Positions 22,665 to 34,384 are shown, counted from the stretch's first letter. The stretch: DNA of 64,000 bases from Pochonia chlamydosporia 170 (GCF_001653235.2 NC_035793.1:310001-374000); one strand, 5' to 3'. Translations and numbers: made by a program. The notes: generated by a model not told the origin, from the letters alone.

Positions 22665-24349
22665 ATGGTGGTCATTGAGCTCGGCCGGACGGTAAGAGAT
22701 AGATTGTCACCACACAATCTAAGTCGGAATCATAATGTTTGGCTAACATGTGGACTGTCTAGGCCGCCTCGGTATCAAACCGACTAGCACCTTCACTCGC
22801 TCTCCGTTCGTCTCGAATTGTTTCTTCACAGACCAGAGCATTGTTACGGCCTAGTCGGAGAATCGGGTTGGTCCAGTCAAGATGGTATTCAGAGCCAACG
22901 ATGGACTCATCCACCTCGTCTGCCAGCACAAAATCCTCAATCTCGACACAAACGAGTACATCTACTTCAAGCTCACTGAAAAAGAAGGAGTCCGCGGGAG
23001 GCAAATTCAACCTGTATGGCGATGACTGGGAGGACTCAGTTGACTTTGCCATCAAGTCGTTCGAAGACCTGCCCCACCGATTGTTTGGTGTCAACCAGCA
23101 CATGATCATCAATTACGAACTCAAAGAAGCATTGAGAATAATGCTTCGACAATTCAACGCCCCGATCGTTTACTGTTTTGCGTATGGATCGGGGGTGTTC
23201 CCGCAGGAAGATATAAGTCGCAGCATTACGGAAGCAGAGTTTCGCGCCGTCCACCCAAAACCACCGGAAGCATTGGTCAAGGCACAAAAAGGTTCGCCAA
23301 AGATGATTGACTTTATCTTTGGTGTCAGTCATACTCAACACTGGCACTCAATAAATATCCGACAACATCGAGACCACTACTCAGGAATCGCATCTTTAGG
23401 GTCTGGCCTTGTGTCAAGGGTGCAAAATTGGGGAGCCGGCGTATACTTTAACCCCTTCGTTGAAGTCAACGGCATGTTGATAAAATACGGCGTTACCAGC
23501 ATAGACAACTTGGTTAAGGACCTGTCAACCTGGGACAATCTGTATCTTGCCGGCCGCCTACAAAAGCCAGTCAAGATTCTCCGAGATCACCCTCAGGTCC
23601 GCCTCGCAAACCAGCACAACCTCATTGCTGCAGTTCGCACTGCTCTCCTCCTCTTGCCTCCGCAGTTCACCGAGACCGATCTGTACAGTACCATTGCCGG
23701 CCTGAGCTATCTAGGTGATCCGCGCATGGCCTTGCCTACCGAAAACAAGAGCAAGGTTGCCAATATTGTCAATAACAACGTCGTACACTTCCGACGACTC
23801 TACGCACCGCTCATCAAGACACTTCCCAACGTGGACTTTACTACGTCCTGCCGCCTCGACGACGAAGATTGGGTGCTTGACCCCACAGCAGACAGCATCC
23901 TCCAGCAAGACATGGATCCCACGAAGCGAGGAAACATGGTCCGACGGCTGCCCAAGAACTTCCGATCAAGATTATACTTCCAGTATCAGAAGAAATTTTC
24001 CATCCCTCGGGACGAGTTCAACCAGATGATGGCAGCAACTAGTGATGATGAAAGCACGGCCATCAAACGCAGACGAGGCGGCGAATTCGAACAACGCATC
24101 GTGTCAGATGATCCCAAGGAACTCAGAGAAATCGTCAGCCAGGTCATTAAACAGACAGTAAATTGGCCTAGCACCACTCAATCTATAAAGGGTGTCATCA
24201 TGGGAGGATGGACTAGAACAATGCGGTATCTCGGTGAAAAGGTTTCGAAGTGGAGGAAAGGCAAGGCACAGGAAAAGGAATCCGCCAAATCAACGCATCA
24301 AGGGAGTAAGGAAAACGACGAAAAGGGCGGGGAGCAGAAAAAGGAATAA
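22665..24349 (+). CDS. TAM41: Mitochondrial CDP-diacylglycerol synthase Tam41
   Basis: A 27-nt first exon (22665-22691, MVVIELGRT) is joined across a 71-bp intron (GTAAGA...GGCTAAC...TCTAG) to 22763-24349, giving 537 residues. The in-frame TAG at 22760 falls inside the intron. The joined N-terminus (AASVSNRLAPSLALRSSRIV and on) is Arg/Ser-rich and typical of a matrix-targeting peptide. The nucleotidyltransferase motif FAYGSGVFPQ lies near residues 148-157, followed by MIDFIFGV and the characteristic HYSG...WGAGVYFNPF segment. Tam41 makes CDP-diacylglycerol from phosphatidic acid and CTP on the matrix face of the inner membrane, feeding cardiolipin synthesis and, indirectly, TIM23 assembly. 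The C-terminus has a Lys/Glu-rich tail beyond the conserved domain. Confidence 0.92.
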
Positions 24350-24776
24350 CAGCATGGCGTCTTCGCTTTAACTTTTATTTTGTGATGTAGGTTTCGTGTA
24401 TATTATAGGTTGCCGTACCTGGCATTCCGGACTTGGCATGGTTGTATAGATAGGGCGGTGCATTGTGAATTGGCGGAGTTGGTGTCAATAGAGATGTTTA
24501 TTCTTTGACGGGCCATGGGGCTGTTTGGGCATTTTAGCATCATGAGATGTTGTGTGTCTGTATATCACACCCAGACCACATATGAAGAGGATTGATATAA
24601 CTTGTTCTCATTGTTCTCATGTTTTCCTACGCAATTCGTGTCTCGTTCATGACCAATACTGCACGATTCAGTGTCTCCCTTTCGGCCTGCCTTGCTCCCT
24701 CTGTCTCATCAGCTAAACTATCTGCCAGGATTCCCCCTTAGCCTCGTCTCATTTGTAACTACCATATTTGCACACT
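24350..24776. other. Convergent 3' regions, TAM41/SET gene
   Basis: About 430 bp between convergent stop codons. AT- and T-rich sequence fits 3' UTRs and polyadenylation regions. No gene supported. Confidence 0.4.
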
Positions 24777-27373
24777 CTATTCAAAGCTCGGATAGAAATC
24801 GTGTGCAGTGTCCCCCTCGCCTACCAACATACGATAGGACAGCTTACTGTATGCGGTCACTACGGTACAGAGCTCAGGGCAAAGCCCATTACAGCAGGAA
24901 CCTAGCATGAAGAACGCCTGAGGTACCGAATTGTTGACCAGACCCCACTGTTTGATCTCAAAAGTTGCTGGTGTTCCCTCTGTATTAGGCAGAGTAGCAA
25001 TGATGTCGTATCCCAAAGCTTTGAACGCGTTGATCATCATGTCGAAAGACTCACGCAGGTTCCCTCTCGAAGCGAAGTTGTAACTCAGCATGTAATATGG
25101 GCTCCAGAGCTCCAATCGGATCTGGCTACCAACTATCACCGGGTATGTTTTCTTCATCTCCTCGACAAGCAGCTTGACTCGAGCAATATCTACAGTTCGC
25201 CAATCCCCGGAGAGCTGAACAAGTTCCTCGTGTAAAGCCCTGCGTTTGTGCAACATCTCGCTGGATGTACTCTTTCTCAGCTGGCATAACTGACAGGTAC
25301 AATAGGAGCTCCATTTGCTGAGACTTCGCCGTACGTCTTGGTACGATTCAAGCAATTGCGGCTGGCGGTAGGGAAAGAGCAGTTCGGTACCTGCCTCGAG
25401 GTCTTTTGTCGCGCGGATGATTTGCACGTCTCCAATAAAAGATCGCTGGCAGTTGCCAATGCAGGAGTGGTCGATGTGTGAGGCGAGGATCCAGATTCCG
25501 CAGTTCAAAAAGCTTCTCGCTTCTCCATCCGAGTATTCGGAGGACACTTCATACCGGTTTGAACTATGGAAGTCATCATGACTGGTTCTTGAGCAGCCGA
25601 AGGCATTACGCGATATGATACTCTCCACAACAAAACTATGGCGAATTAGTAATTTGCTAAGGCAAGGTTCCAGAATGACTTACGAATCAATTTCAGGTCC
25701 ACTGTTGTTCTTGTGATCCCAAAAGATATCAGCCCCAGCATCCAAGTCTTGAAATTGACACGTCAGGTCCCAATTGTGACGACGTTTCTGCACAATGTCA
25801 GCCAGAAGACGAGCTTGGCCACCAGTAACCACTCGCGACGTATTCGTATTCATCAATATCTGCTTCTGAGATGAAGCATCGTCGCCGTCAGCATAGCTAT
25901 ATGCGAAGGCTTTTTCGCAGAGGAGAAGTTCTCCCGCTGCAACTCGACGAGTTGTGAAGGTCCCGCGAGACGACTCGTCTACCTCCACTAGCGTAGAAAA
26001 GGTAGCACAGTCGATCAAGGGAGGTGTCATTTTGGCCTGCTCGTACATCTGAAGGAATGAATAATTACCCGTTCGCTCCTCCTGTATCCTCGCAAGCGCG
26101 CGTTGCTGCAGGTCTCCTGCGGCTCGATTCCTTGGCCACAACCGTCGCAGACTCAGCAATGTGTTGACACAACTGCCGAATGCGCCCATCTCTAATGTGC
26201 CCATCTCATATTGTGATCGAGCTTGCCGAAAAAGTGCTTTCTCAGACGTCGGTGTGCGACCACCGTCGTTGACACAAGCCCTCGCGAGGGCTCGCTCCGG
26301 GCGCCCCAACCGAAGGTAGGCAAGTGAAAGGTTGAGAGACGCGATCTGTTCTTCTTCCACGGTAGTGGCAATCTTCAATGCCGATTCATATCTAAAGAAT
26401 TGATGCCTGAGTTAGCTGTGGCCATTCCATCGACCAAGTGTAGGTAACAGCCCCTTGTTGGGCATGTACAGTCTGTGGTACAATGTATCTGCCCATATTC
26501 AAGTATACAATAACATATCTGGATATATCCCAATATGCTTTTGCACACGACGCGATAGACGATACCTTTCCGTTGTTTGAATTCTTTTGATCGCCCAGTG
26601 AGTGTCCCCAAACAAGGATTTCGTCGAGCTGACGGGATCGGAGGAGAAAATATCACGACTAGGGAAAGAAACTTGGAATACTCACAAGCGGCTCGCCTCT
26701 GCCGATGCCTTTCTCTCCACAGCCTCATTTCCTCGCCTCCGAATACTCTCACTGCCCTCGTCCGATGGCTCTTTCCGCCACTGGGAGGGAACGCCTTCTT
26801 CTGTTTCCTCAAACCACTTCACATCAGTGACATGATGAACATCCAAACAATACCATCCGTTCTCCAGCTGTTTAAAATACGGATCTTTCAGTCTCAGCAC
26901 ACTGCCAGGCCGCAAGTACTCGTCGGCGGGTATAACATCCTCCTCAGGGACAAAAGACATGCGCAACACCACGGCAGTGCCTGCTTTATCTTCAACAACT
27001 GCCAACAAGCTTGTCCATGGTCGTGGGTCACGCCACGGAGGTGTGAGTATTCGAACAAATATGCTTCTACCACGGTGATGTGTTTCGAGGAGCAACTCGG
27101 ATATGGTAATAGGAGACAGCTGGCGAAATGATGCAGCACATGGCGGGTAGGCAGTCTCAATAAGTGTCACGCGAGGCTCGAGCTCCGATGCTTCCGTTGT
27201 GGTACCGTCAATTTCATTGTCCTTCTTTTCGAGGAACGCGGTGATAAGGTGTCGGGAGAAGGGTGGTCGTGAACCGTTTGGCCAGCTTCTCGATTGCGTC
27301 GATTAGCATTGGCTTTGAGCTCCTGCATGAGGGCAACGTTCTCTTCACGATGAGAAACGTCTTTGAAATCCAT
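24777..27373 (-). CDS. TPR and SET domain protein (SMYD-like), with an N-terminal frame break
   Basis: From ATG 27373 (MDFKDVSHREENVALMQEL) the frame runs to about 27250, where the conserved-looking continuation (TAFLEKKDNEIDG, then VTLIETAYPP) is one base out of phase. Downstream exons join cleanly: to 26687, across a 295-bp intron (26686-26392, GTGAGT...TTTAG) that rebuilds a TPR helix (ASRLYESALKIA), then to 25684, across a 48-bp intron (25683-25636), to the stop at 24777. TPR helices are followed by a split SET domain: RGTFTTRRVAAGELLL; then HIDHSCIGNCQRSF with IRATKDLEAGTELLFPY; and a post-SET CTCQLC zinc motif. SMYD-type proteins methylate lysines on histones or other proteins using SAM; the substrate is unknown here. 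The frame break is either a one-base deletion (mutation or assembly error) or a poor 50-bp intron (GTTCAC donor, AAAAG acceptor) that would also keep phase. Confidence 0.8.
26469..26600 (+). mobile_element. MITE copy 1, degenerate, within a SET-gene intron
   Basis: Starts TA-CAGTCTGTGGTACAATG and shares with the other copies the block around GCCCATATTCAAGTATAC. The right end is eroded (CGCCCAGTG near 26592-26600). It lies entirely inside the 295-bp intron of the TPR-SET gene, antisense to that gene. Confidence 0.65.
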
Positions 27374-27400
27374 TTTGAGATGAACTTCACGCAATTCAAG

Positions 27401-27605
27401 GCTGCTGTGATGGGGGAAAATCGAAATATAAAGTTGGAAAAAAGGGATTTTGACCCCAAAAATATGTGGCGTTTATGTCTCTTCGTTGCAGACAAGATTC
27501 AGGACTGCTGCGACGGGGGGAAAAACGAAGTAGGAAATTGGAAAGAAGGGAATTTGGAGTGCGAGAAGGGTTCAGTTTTATGTGTGTTCGTTCCAGACAA
27601 ACGGG
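27401..27605. repeat. Imperfect tandem repeat, about 102-bp unit, two copies
   Basis: Two diverged copies (about 27401-27503 and 27504-27605). Shared landmarks are GCTGCTGTGATGGGGG versus ACTGCTGCGACGGGGG at the start and TCTTCGTTGCAGACAAG versus TGTTCGTTCCAGACAAA at the end. The block begins about 30 bp upstream of the SET-gene start codon at 27373 and lies in its promoter. Confidence 0.6.
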
Positions 27606-27750
27606 AATCCGTGTGACCTTGATCGCCGTTTGAAAGTGAAGTGAGGGTGAGCTTTGAGGAAAACCTAAAGACTTTGACAAATAAAGTGAATCAAAAGTGA
27701 TTTGATAAACGCCAGTGGATGGATTGATCTACCTCTTCGATGAAAGAAGA
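27581..27750 (+). repeat. Direct repeat, copy A (about 170 bp)
   Basis: Matches 27905-28080 over its whole length, for example TTCGTTCCAGACAAACGGGA against TTCGTTCCAAACAAACGGGA, and GTGAATCAAAAGTGATTTG against a version with a 5-base insertion. Each copy is followed downstream by a MITE (27783 and 28232). Confidence 0.75.
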
Positions 27751-27782
27751 GAGTTTATGGCGCAAGAAGGATATAGTGTTTA

Positions 27783-27906
27783 CAGCCTGTGGTAAAAAGT
27801 AATTACCCATATCTGAGTATACGCCAACACATCTCGATATATACCAGCACACAACGCGGTATGCGATGCCTTGTGCTTGTTGAAATACTTTTAACCCCTA
27901 GCTGTG
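27783..27906 (+). mobile_element. MITE copy 2
   Basis: Begins TA-CAGCCTGTGGTAAAAAGT and contains GAGTATACGCCAACACATCT; the right end reads AACCCCTAGCTGTG in place of the canonical AACCCCCCACTGTA. It sits between the two ~170-bp direct repeats, ending where copy B begins. Confidence 0.75.
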
Positions 27907-28080
27907 TGTGTTCGTTCCAAACAAACGGGAATCCCGTGACCTTAATAGCCGCTCGAAAGTGAATTGAGAGTGAGTTTTAAGTGAAATTTGTGAAATTTGT
28001 GGACATCGCAAACACAGTGAATCAAAACAAAAGTGATTTGCTGACACCAGTGAATTGATCTATCTCTTCCCTGAAGAATT
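27905..28080 (+). repeat. Direct repeat, copy B (about 176 bp)
   Basis: Second copy of the segment at 27581-27750, with several substitutions and short insertions (an extra GTGAAATTT direct repeat inside). It starts directly at the end of MITE copy 2. Divergence suggests the duplication is not recent. Confidence 0.75.
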
Positions 28081-28231
28081 ACCATGTCGGGGCATCACCG
28101 TCCACAACAGTCTATAGAGCAAAAGTCTGCGCAAAAGTCAGATCACAAGCAACATGCAAATGGAATAGCTCTCTCGTACTTATGTAATGAACAGATTTCG
28201 ACACAAACACAGGGACTGGAACCTCGACCTA

Positions 28232-28352
28232 CAGTCTGGTAAAAAGTATTCGCCCATACCCAAGTATACACCAACACATCTCAGTGTGCCTCAACATACA
28301 AGTGCGATATGCGGTATGTTTCCTTTGTTTCAATACTTCTAACCCCCCACTG
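28232..28352 (+). mobile_element. MITE copy 3, intact ends
   Basis: A 121-bp element, TA-CAGTCTGGTAAAAAGTATT...AACCCCCCACTG-TA, with TA dinucleotides on both sides (28230-28231 and 28353-28354). Short terminal inverted repeats CAGT/ACTG and TA flanks are the signature of Tc1/mariner-type insertion. No coding capacity. Confidence 0.85.
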
Positions 28353-28448
28353 TAGACCTAGGTGCAACAGCATAGGTTGAAACCATGAGGCAGAGCGAAA
28401 CCATGATATGTAGTGAAGAATAATATAAACATTAACTGGATTGATATC

Positions 28449-28464
28449 AAAAAAAAAAAAAAAA
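28449..28464 (+). repeat. Poly-A tract, 16 bases
   Basis: An uninterrupted run of A about 110 bp downstream of the SYP1 stop codon (T-run in the SYP1 sense). No other role is seen. Confidence 0.8.
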
Positions 28465-28570
28465 GAGCTGTTCCGCCATGATTAAACACCACTACTCTGT
28501 CAATACACAGATCCCCACTCGATCTCAGTCTCCATGTACAAATTCCACGCTTGGCTATACTGCAGCCCAC

Positions 28571-31500
28571 TTACTTGCCCTCATACTTTCCGCCTACAAG
28601 TTTCCGTGCCACGGGCACATCAACCCATGTCTGGCTTGTTGCTGATCCAGCATCCGCAAAGGGATCATCCTCAGTCAATTCCTTGTTCTTGCCCTTGTCT
28701 GCTAGCCTAGACACTGATATGCCACTGCCGACAACTGCATCTCCCGATGCAATGTACTCCCATCGTGCTTCTACATGGCCAGGGGTTGGGCCGACGCCAT
28801 CAGCTCCAACGATGCGGCATACAATCTTTTGCATGTCGCTTGTCAGGGTAACGTCACCCAGCCTCCAGTACACGAGGTGCTTATCCTTGAGATGCGTGCC
28901 ACTCGGTTTAGTTTGGGCAGCAGTAGCCTTGCCATCGTACCTGGCCACAAAGACGACATTGTGCAAAGTGACTGGTGCCGTTAACTCGCTGGTTGGGTTG
29001 AGCTGGTACTGTAGCAACAACCCCAACTTGTCGTCCTGGGGTTTCCACGCCGGCTTTAGTAACAAGGGGCAATGCTTGCCCAGACTAGATGCGTCGGACG
29101 CCTCGGAAAAGACCTTGTACGAGAATGCGATGGCTGTTTTGGAAAGGTGTGAGAGATCGAGGGCAAACTGATCTGGTTGGTCAAGCGAGGCGTTTTGAAC
29201 AAAAATGCGGTTCGGTCCAATGCGTTCTAGTTTAGGGAAATTATTTATTCGAATAGTTTCATGTGCTGCATCTAGTTAGCTCTCGTTGCGGAAGGATATG
29301 CTAAGGTGGAAAGGCAACGTACTCTTTTCAGCAGAAATGTCTGCGTCATTGTGAACAAATGCAAGTTCGCCGGCAACGTTGGCACTCTTGACAATGCCAT
29401 CCTCAAAGGTAGCCGAGACTGTTTCGATAATAGAGCTTTGCAGACCAGGGCCAGTCAAGTCCGGATGCTTGGCATGAATCAAGTTGCCTAGCGAATGCCC
29501 AGATCGAACAGACTGGGTGTCCGATGTGCCAGCAATGCTGCTTTCCGACGCCAAGGCATTCATAGCAGGAGACCTTGTAAACGAGGCGCTTCCTGGCATT
29601 GGTGGTGAGCTGGAAATCGCAGACAAAGATGATTCTGTCTGCGTTGCCCCAGGAGGCGGTACGTATACGGTGTTTCTAACATCTCGTCGTCCTCGTATGG
29701 TGCTCGTTCGTCGAGTCGCGGGTCCAAGCTTCAAGGTATTGGCAACGTTTGATAATGCGGCCTGCTTCGCCTCGGGGTCTTCCTCGTCGACTGGCTTGTT
29801 CTGGATAGTCAAATTGAACAGCTGGTCGGCCTCCTCGCCAGCGGCTTCTCTCTGAGCTTCAGATATGGGATCGTTCATCGGTGCGCGGACAGTAAAGCCC
29901 TCTTCGTCCTTTGCTATCCCAGTTGTCTTCTCATTTTGCTGAGCAGGGGGTGGCCCTGGAGGCGGGACCACGTCAAACAAATCACTGGACTGTGTTCCAT
30001 TGACGGCGCCTGATTCAGTACCTTCCTTGGCGTGTACTCCATTTGTCGTTTCATGCGGTCTGCTGGCATCGTTGATGGATTCTTCCTGGGTCGATCTCGT
30101 AGGCGTATCCGGAGTCTCGGCCAAGGAGGCCAGACGGCCTGAGTCATGCAGGTTGGTTGATGAAGTGCGAGGAGAGACACCTCGGCCGTGGCTGCTTCCA
30201 AGTCGGCCAAATGTTGTGCCACCAGTTTTACCAGGTGAAAGATGCCCAAAGCCACCGTGAACACTCTGCCGTCGTCGGCCTCCAAACAATGTGCCCAGTC
30301 TACGAAGTTTTGACTCTATAAAATTGTTAGCAGGGAGTGTCTTCCAGTTGGCGTCTATTCTAGCAAGTACCTTTAGGTTGGTCCGCCGGGGGTTGCTCGC
30401 TAAGGTCATCCTCATGTTGCGATTGCTGTGACACTGAGCCTCTAGTTGGAGGAGGATTGGTCGTTGATGCTGTGGAATTCATCGTCTCTGTATGCGGCAC
30501 AGGAGGAGGTTGTTCGAAAGAAGGCTGTCTCCCGGCCATGGACGAACGACGGGTCGATGTCCTCGTTGGGGCTGGCGGCTTGCCGGCAGTCGTGCTCGCG
30601 GCAAAGTCTTTGATTTCTTTCTCTGTGTTTATCTCCAGGACTACGGCCAGAGTCTGGGCAGCAATATCCTGGACACGCTGTGCTTGATCCGCCTCGTGGG
30701 TTTGGTACTGTGTGAGTACATCTCGGAGATGGTTGACACGAGTTTCGTCGACGGCCTGGAGTGACTCGAAAATAAATGGCGCTTGCGATTCCCATTGCTG
30801 CGAGGCCGATTCCAACTTAGCAGAAGCCTCGTCAACCTTTTGGGTGCTGGCTTTTGTGCCCTTCTTGTTGAGTTTGTCTGACTTGTCTTGAGCACCTTCC
30901 AGATCTCTGGCCATCATTGTCAAGTTGCTCGAGATATTGTGCATATTTTGATAATCTCGCCGTTGCTGGTAGACGCGCAGTGGTTGCTCGACATCGCTCT
31001 CAAGTCTTTCGGCAAACAGGTGATGTGACTGGGCAATGCGTTCGACGGCATCAACAATTCGAGTCCACGGGACTTGGAAAACACTGGATAAGCCAGGAAT
31101 CAGTAAATGATGCAGGGTTTTGGGCGAATTGGAACAAGATATCGGGCTAGCACGAGGTGCGCGTGTTGTACGCGGTGGCCGATTGTGATGACGTACCCGA
31201 GCTCGGATTGTGAATTGGGGGCTCTGCTCTGTGCGAGCCGTCGTAGGCCAAGGACATATTGCTCTTCGATGCGACGGCGTTCCTGATGGACGGGAAAGGA
31301 CACACGATTGTTAGCCAAGCAAGATACCATCAAGAGAGCATGCGGGTATACAGAGTTGGGCACAAAGGCATACCTGGAGCCAGTCGGCAATTTCGAGATT
31401 AACCTTGTTGATGCGCTTAACACGGTCGTTGAGGGCTTGAACAGCTTGGCTGGGTTGCAGATTGGCCTATTCACGGGGAAAGAAGTCGTCACAGTCAGTA

Positions 31501-31669
31501 TCGCGAGGTAGATTCGATGGTCAATATTCAATTGCGCAATGGGTTGTGCGGCAAGGCGTCGGACCATTGCCCGTTGTGTGGCGGCTAAAACGGATGGATG
31601 GGATGAGACCAGAGCAGGAACTGGACTTACCAGCATGGCGGGATACTCGGACCTCGCCATGTCCTCCAT
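28571..31669 (-). CDS. SYP1: SYP1-type endocytic adaptor (F-BAR plus muniscin domain)
   Basis: Six exons with matching phases: 31669-31631, 31466-31374, 31282-31197, 31083-30371, 30315-29323 and 29265-28571; 872 residues. Introns are 164, 91, 113, 55 and 57 bp with normal GT/AG ends. Residues 1 to about 270 form an F-BAR domain (EYPAMLANLQPSQAVQALND, VNLEIADWLQERRRIEEQYV, VFQVPWTRIVDAVERIAQ). A long Ser/Pro/Thr-rich linker with PPxP-like stretches follows to about 590, then a muniscin mu-homology domain (THETIRINNFPKLERIGPN to the end). Syp1/FCHo proteins bend the plasma membrane and select cargo at the earliest stage of clathrin-mediated endocytosis; in yeast Syp1 also regulates septins and Mid2 uptake. 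The order of domains and the length match the fungal family. The gene is divergent from the CSK1-like kinase, about 1.4 kb away. Confidence 0.9.
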
Positions 31670-33094
31670 GATAGGCGACTGATGGTGACGGGACAATTCA
31701 GGGCGGTAATAAAATACAAAAGGGCTTTAGGCGACTAAGCGAATGGGTGCATGGCGATGGCAGAGCGTAGGAGAGAGTTGCTCGTCAACAATTGAGCACG
31801 GCACGAACGAGCAAAGTGACGAGGCAAGGCGATGAGGAGATGAAGTTGGTGGTGACAAGGAACTGGGTACATGAATGCTCAAGTGGATACGGTCAACTGG
31901 TCTCAGTGCTGGTTATGGCCTTATGGGCATGGAGAACTGGGGACTGGAACCAAGAATCGAAGGCTGTGAGTGGACGAGACCAAAGAGGCAGTCGGTCGGT
32001 CGACGCGGCTGGCTTTTGGCTGGCTGGCTGGCTGGCTGGCTGATGGCTACTGGGCAGCAGAGACAGACATGAGCCTAGAAAAGTCTGGCTCTGGCGGATG
32101 GATCTTGGATGCATGACGACGGGGGCTAAAGCCAGTTATGCATCCGTGATTTAATTTTCGGTCACTCACATTTCACGACATGATCATAATAACGATGGTC
32201 CATGGAGTACGGAGTACGGACATTTTTATTCAATCCAACCGGGCGCCTGCATAGATTCCGCCCCAGATGGAACGTTGACGCTCCGTACCAGGGTTATGGA
32301 GCACAAAGACACCAGACAGAGAACTTAAAGAAACATTGAAGCATGAAGAATTTCTTCATGATACCTGGCTGGGTACCTCGGTAGGTAATCATCACGGATT
32401 GACCGTATTTCGCCTCACCATCTCCATCAAATCCACTATTGCTCCTGCATTGCCATTCATCTGTGTGCCGTCATCCATCATCTCTTCGTCCCTCCCCTTT
32501 TACCCGCCATGCGTCAAGTCGTCAAACTGAGACATTATGCGCCGTCACCCGTTGCCCTTGGAGAGCGCAGTGCTACGTAACCCACAACCGGACCCAACTT
32601 GACAAGACCAGTTGACTTTTGTTCTTCCCAGCCATGAGCTTCCATGCCGCTTCCTACCCGTTGTCTGGTGCGCCATGTCACCCATCGCGCAGCCACCTGG
32701 GGAACTCAAGGAGCTTAGCTCGAGCTTGAGCTGTCATGGCCAAGCCGAGCCAAACAAAGCTTTGAGGGAGCTGTCAATATGGGAAAAGACATTCCCGGCC
32801 TACCCTATAGCTGGACCTCATTTTTGGCGAGACCCGGGGGACAAATCCATCAATCAGGGGCTACTCTGCATGGATTCCGGGTCGTAATTCAGTATAAACA
32901 GTTTTGAGGAATTTTTAGAACAACTTTTGAGTCTTTTTGGGTAAAAGTATGCCGTGATAGAATGCTCATCACATTTTTGTTCTGGCAGTGGTCGAATAAC
33001 CTTGGACCAAGCTTGCGTGGGTCATGTTTTGCAGCCAATTGCATGGTCAAGTCATCGAGTCATCCCTCTTCACAACGGCTGCCCTAGCCTCAAC
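31670..33094. other. SYP1/kinase divergent intergenic region
   Basis: About 1.4 kb containing both promoters and a TGGC microsatellite (listed separately). Pyrimidine-rich tracts occur at about 32400-32510. No supported gene: frames of 60-90 codons are shadows. Confidence 0.45.
32017..32042 (+). repeat. (TGGC) microsatellite
   Basis: Six perfect TGGC units plus TG, preceded by related GGCT and GGTC words from about 31992. It lies in the SYP1 upstream region, about 350 bp from the start codon. Confidence 0.9.
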
Positions 33095-34384
33095 ATGACA
33101 GACTGGAAGGCCTCACTTTCTGCCCTCGACAGATACGGAATAATACAAACTCTGTACGCTTGATCCGCCGATAAAGGACTCAGCTGCTCACAAAATCTAG
33201 TCAAGACAGTCTGCCACCCGACAAACGTGGCAACGCCATATCCATTGAGCAAGATGCCTTTCAAACCGCCTGCACCAAGGTACACAGGTACCTTCAATAC
33301 CTTCAGTACTTGCTTGCTTCACCTTACTAACGAGGTTCAGGACCAATACGATGAAGCCATAAAGGCAGCCTCCCAAACCGCAAAACACGTACCTGTTCCA
33401 CACGCAGAGACGGGCATCCGCATTGGAAAATATGATGATTGTACGCCCGTTGCTGATGGAGTCACGTCGGAAGTTTACCGTTCCAACAACCAAGCTCTCA
33501 AAGTCATCGTTCAGCATAATATCGAGCCTCACAGTCCGCAAAGGGAAGCCTCTATTCTTCGAGAGCTGCACTCGTTAAGTCCACCACCGGAGAATATTAT
33601 TGCACTGACTGAAACGTTTCGGGACCAAGAACAACAGTTTGTCCTTGTTTTCCCATATATGCCAATGACATTAGCCGACGCGCTTCAGTCTAGGAACTTG
33701 TCATTGCAGCAAGTTCGATCCTTTTTTGAAGACATTCTGAAGGGATTGGCCTTCATCCACAAAAATGACATTATCCACCGAGACATCAAGCCCTCGGCAA
33801 TACTGCTGCAGTCAACGTCGGGACCAGCGTTCATATCCGATTTTGGCACCGCCTGGCACCCTCGACTTTCAAGTTATACTGAACCACGAGATAACAAAAT
33901 CCTAGACATTGGCACCGGAGCGTACCGCGCTCCAGAAGTTCTATTTGGGAATAAGAGTTACGGTGTGCAGGTGGACATGTGGGCTGTGGGAGTTATGCTC
34001 GCAGAAGCTATTTCGTCGCCGGCTTTGCCACCGTTTGAATCACGTTCTGCTCACGAAGACGGGAACCAACTTGGTCTCATTCTGAGTATTTTCAAGACCA
34101 TGGGCACCCCAACAGCAGGGACGTGGCCGGAAGCAGCAACGTTCAGAGTCACGCCATTTGAGCTGTGGGCGGTATTCCCCCAACGTAGCTGGGAGGATAT
34201 TTTGCCCAATACGGATGAAACATTTAGGGACTTGGTGGGAAGGTTGGTGCGCTTTGAGTCTGGGACAAGAGACACGGCTGATGAGGTACGCCCTTGCTGC
34301 ATTTGAGTTGTGTCCAAGTTGTGTTATAGCTAACCTTCTTTCTCGATATAGGCCTTAACTCACGCATGTTTCACAAAACTCTAA
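33095..34384 (+). CDS. Cyclin-dependent-kinase-like protein kinase, CSK1-type
   Basis: Four exons: 33095-33153, 33201-33279, 33341-34285 and 34352-34384; 371 residues. Introns are 47, 61 and 66 bp with CTAAC branches in the second and third. The joined N-terminus is MTDWKASLSALDRYGIIQTL followed by a 26-residue second exon; the last exon encodes ALTHACFTKL. Kinase landmarks: degenerate glycine loop (PVADGVTSEVYR), ATP-lysine in ALKVI (about 100), HRDIKPS at 192, DFG at 213, and YRAPEVLFG at about 241. An apparently active enzyme by these residues. The long insert-free CMGC layout and N-terminal extension resemble fungal Csk1, a kinase that activates CDK-activating kinase and CDKs. The link to Csk1 rests on overall pattern; CMGC membership is firmer. 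Reading through the last intron would give a protein ending RPCCI instead. Confidence 0.85.

Noticed and set aside
27263..27616. 117-codon plus-strand frame over the SET-gene start and repeats
   Set aside because: Starts with a non-ATG codon, lies across repeats, and is antisense to the better-supported SET gene.
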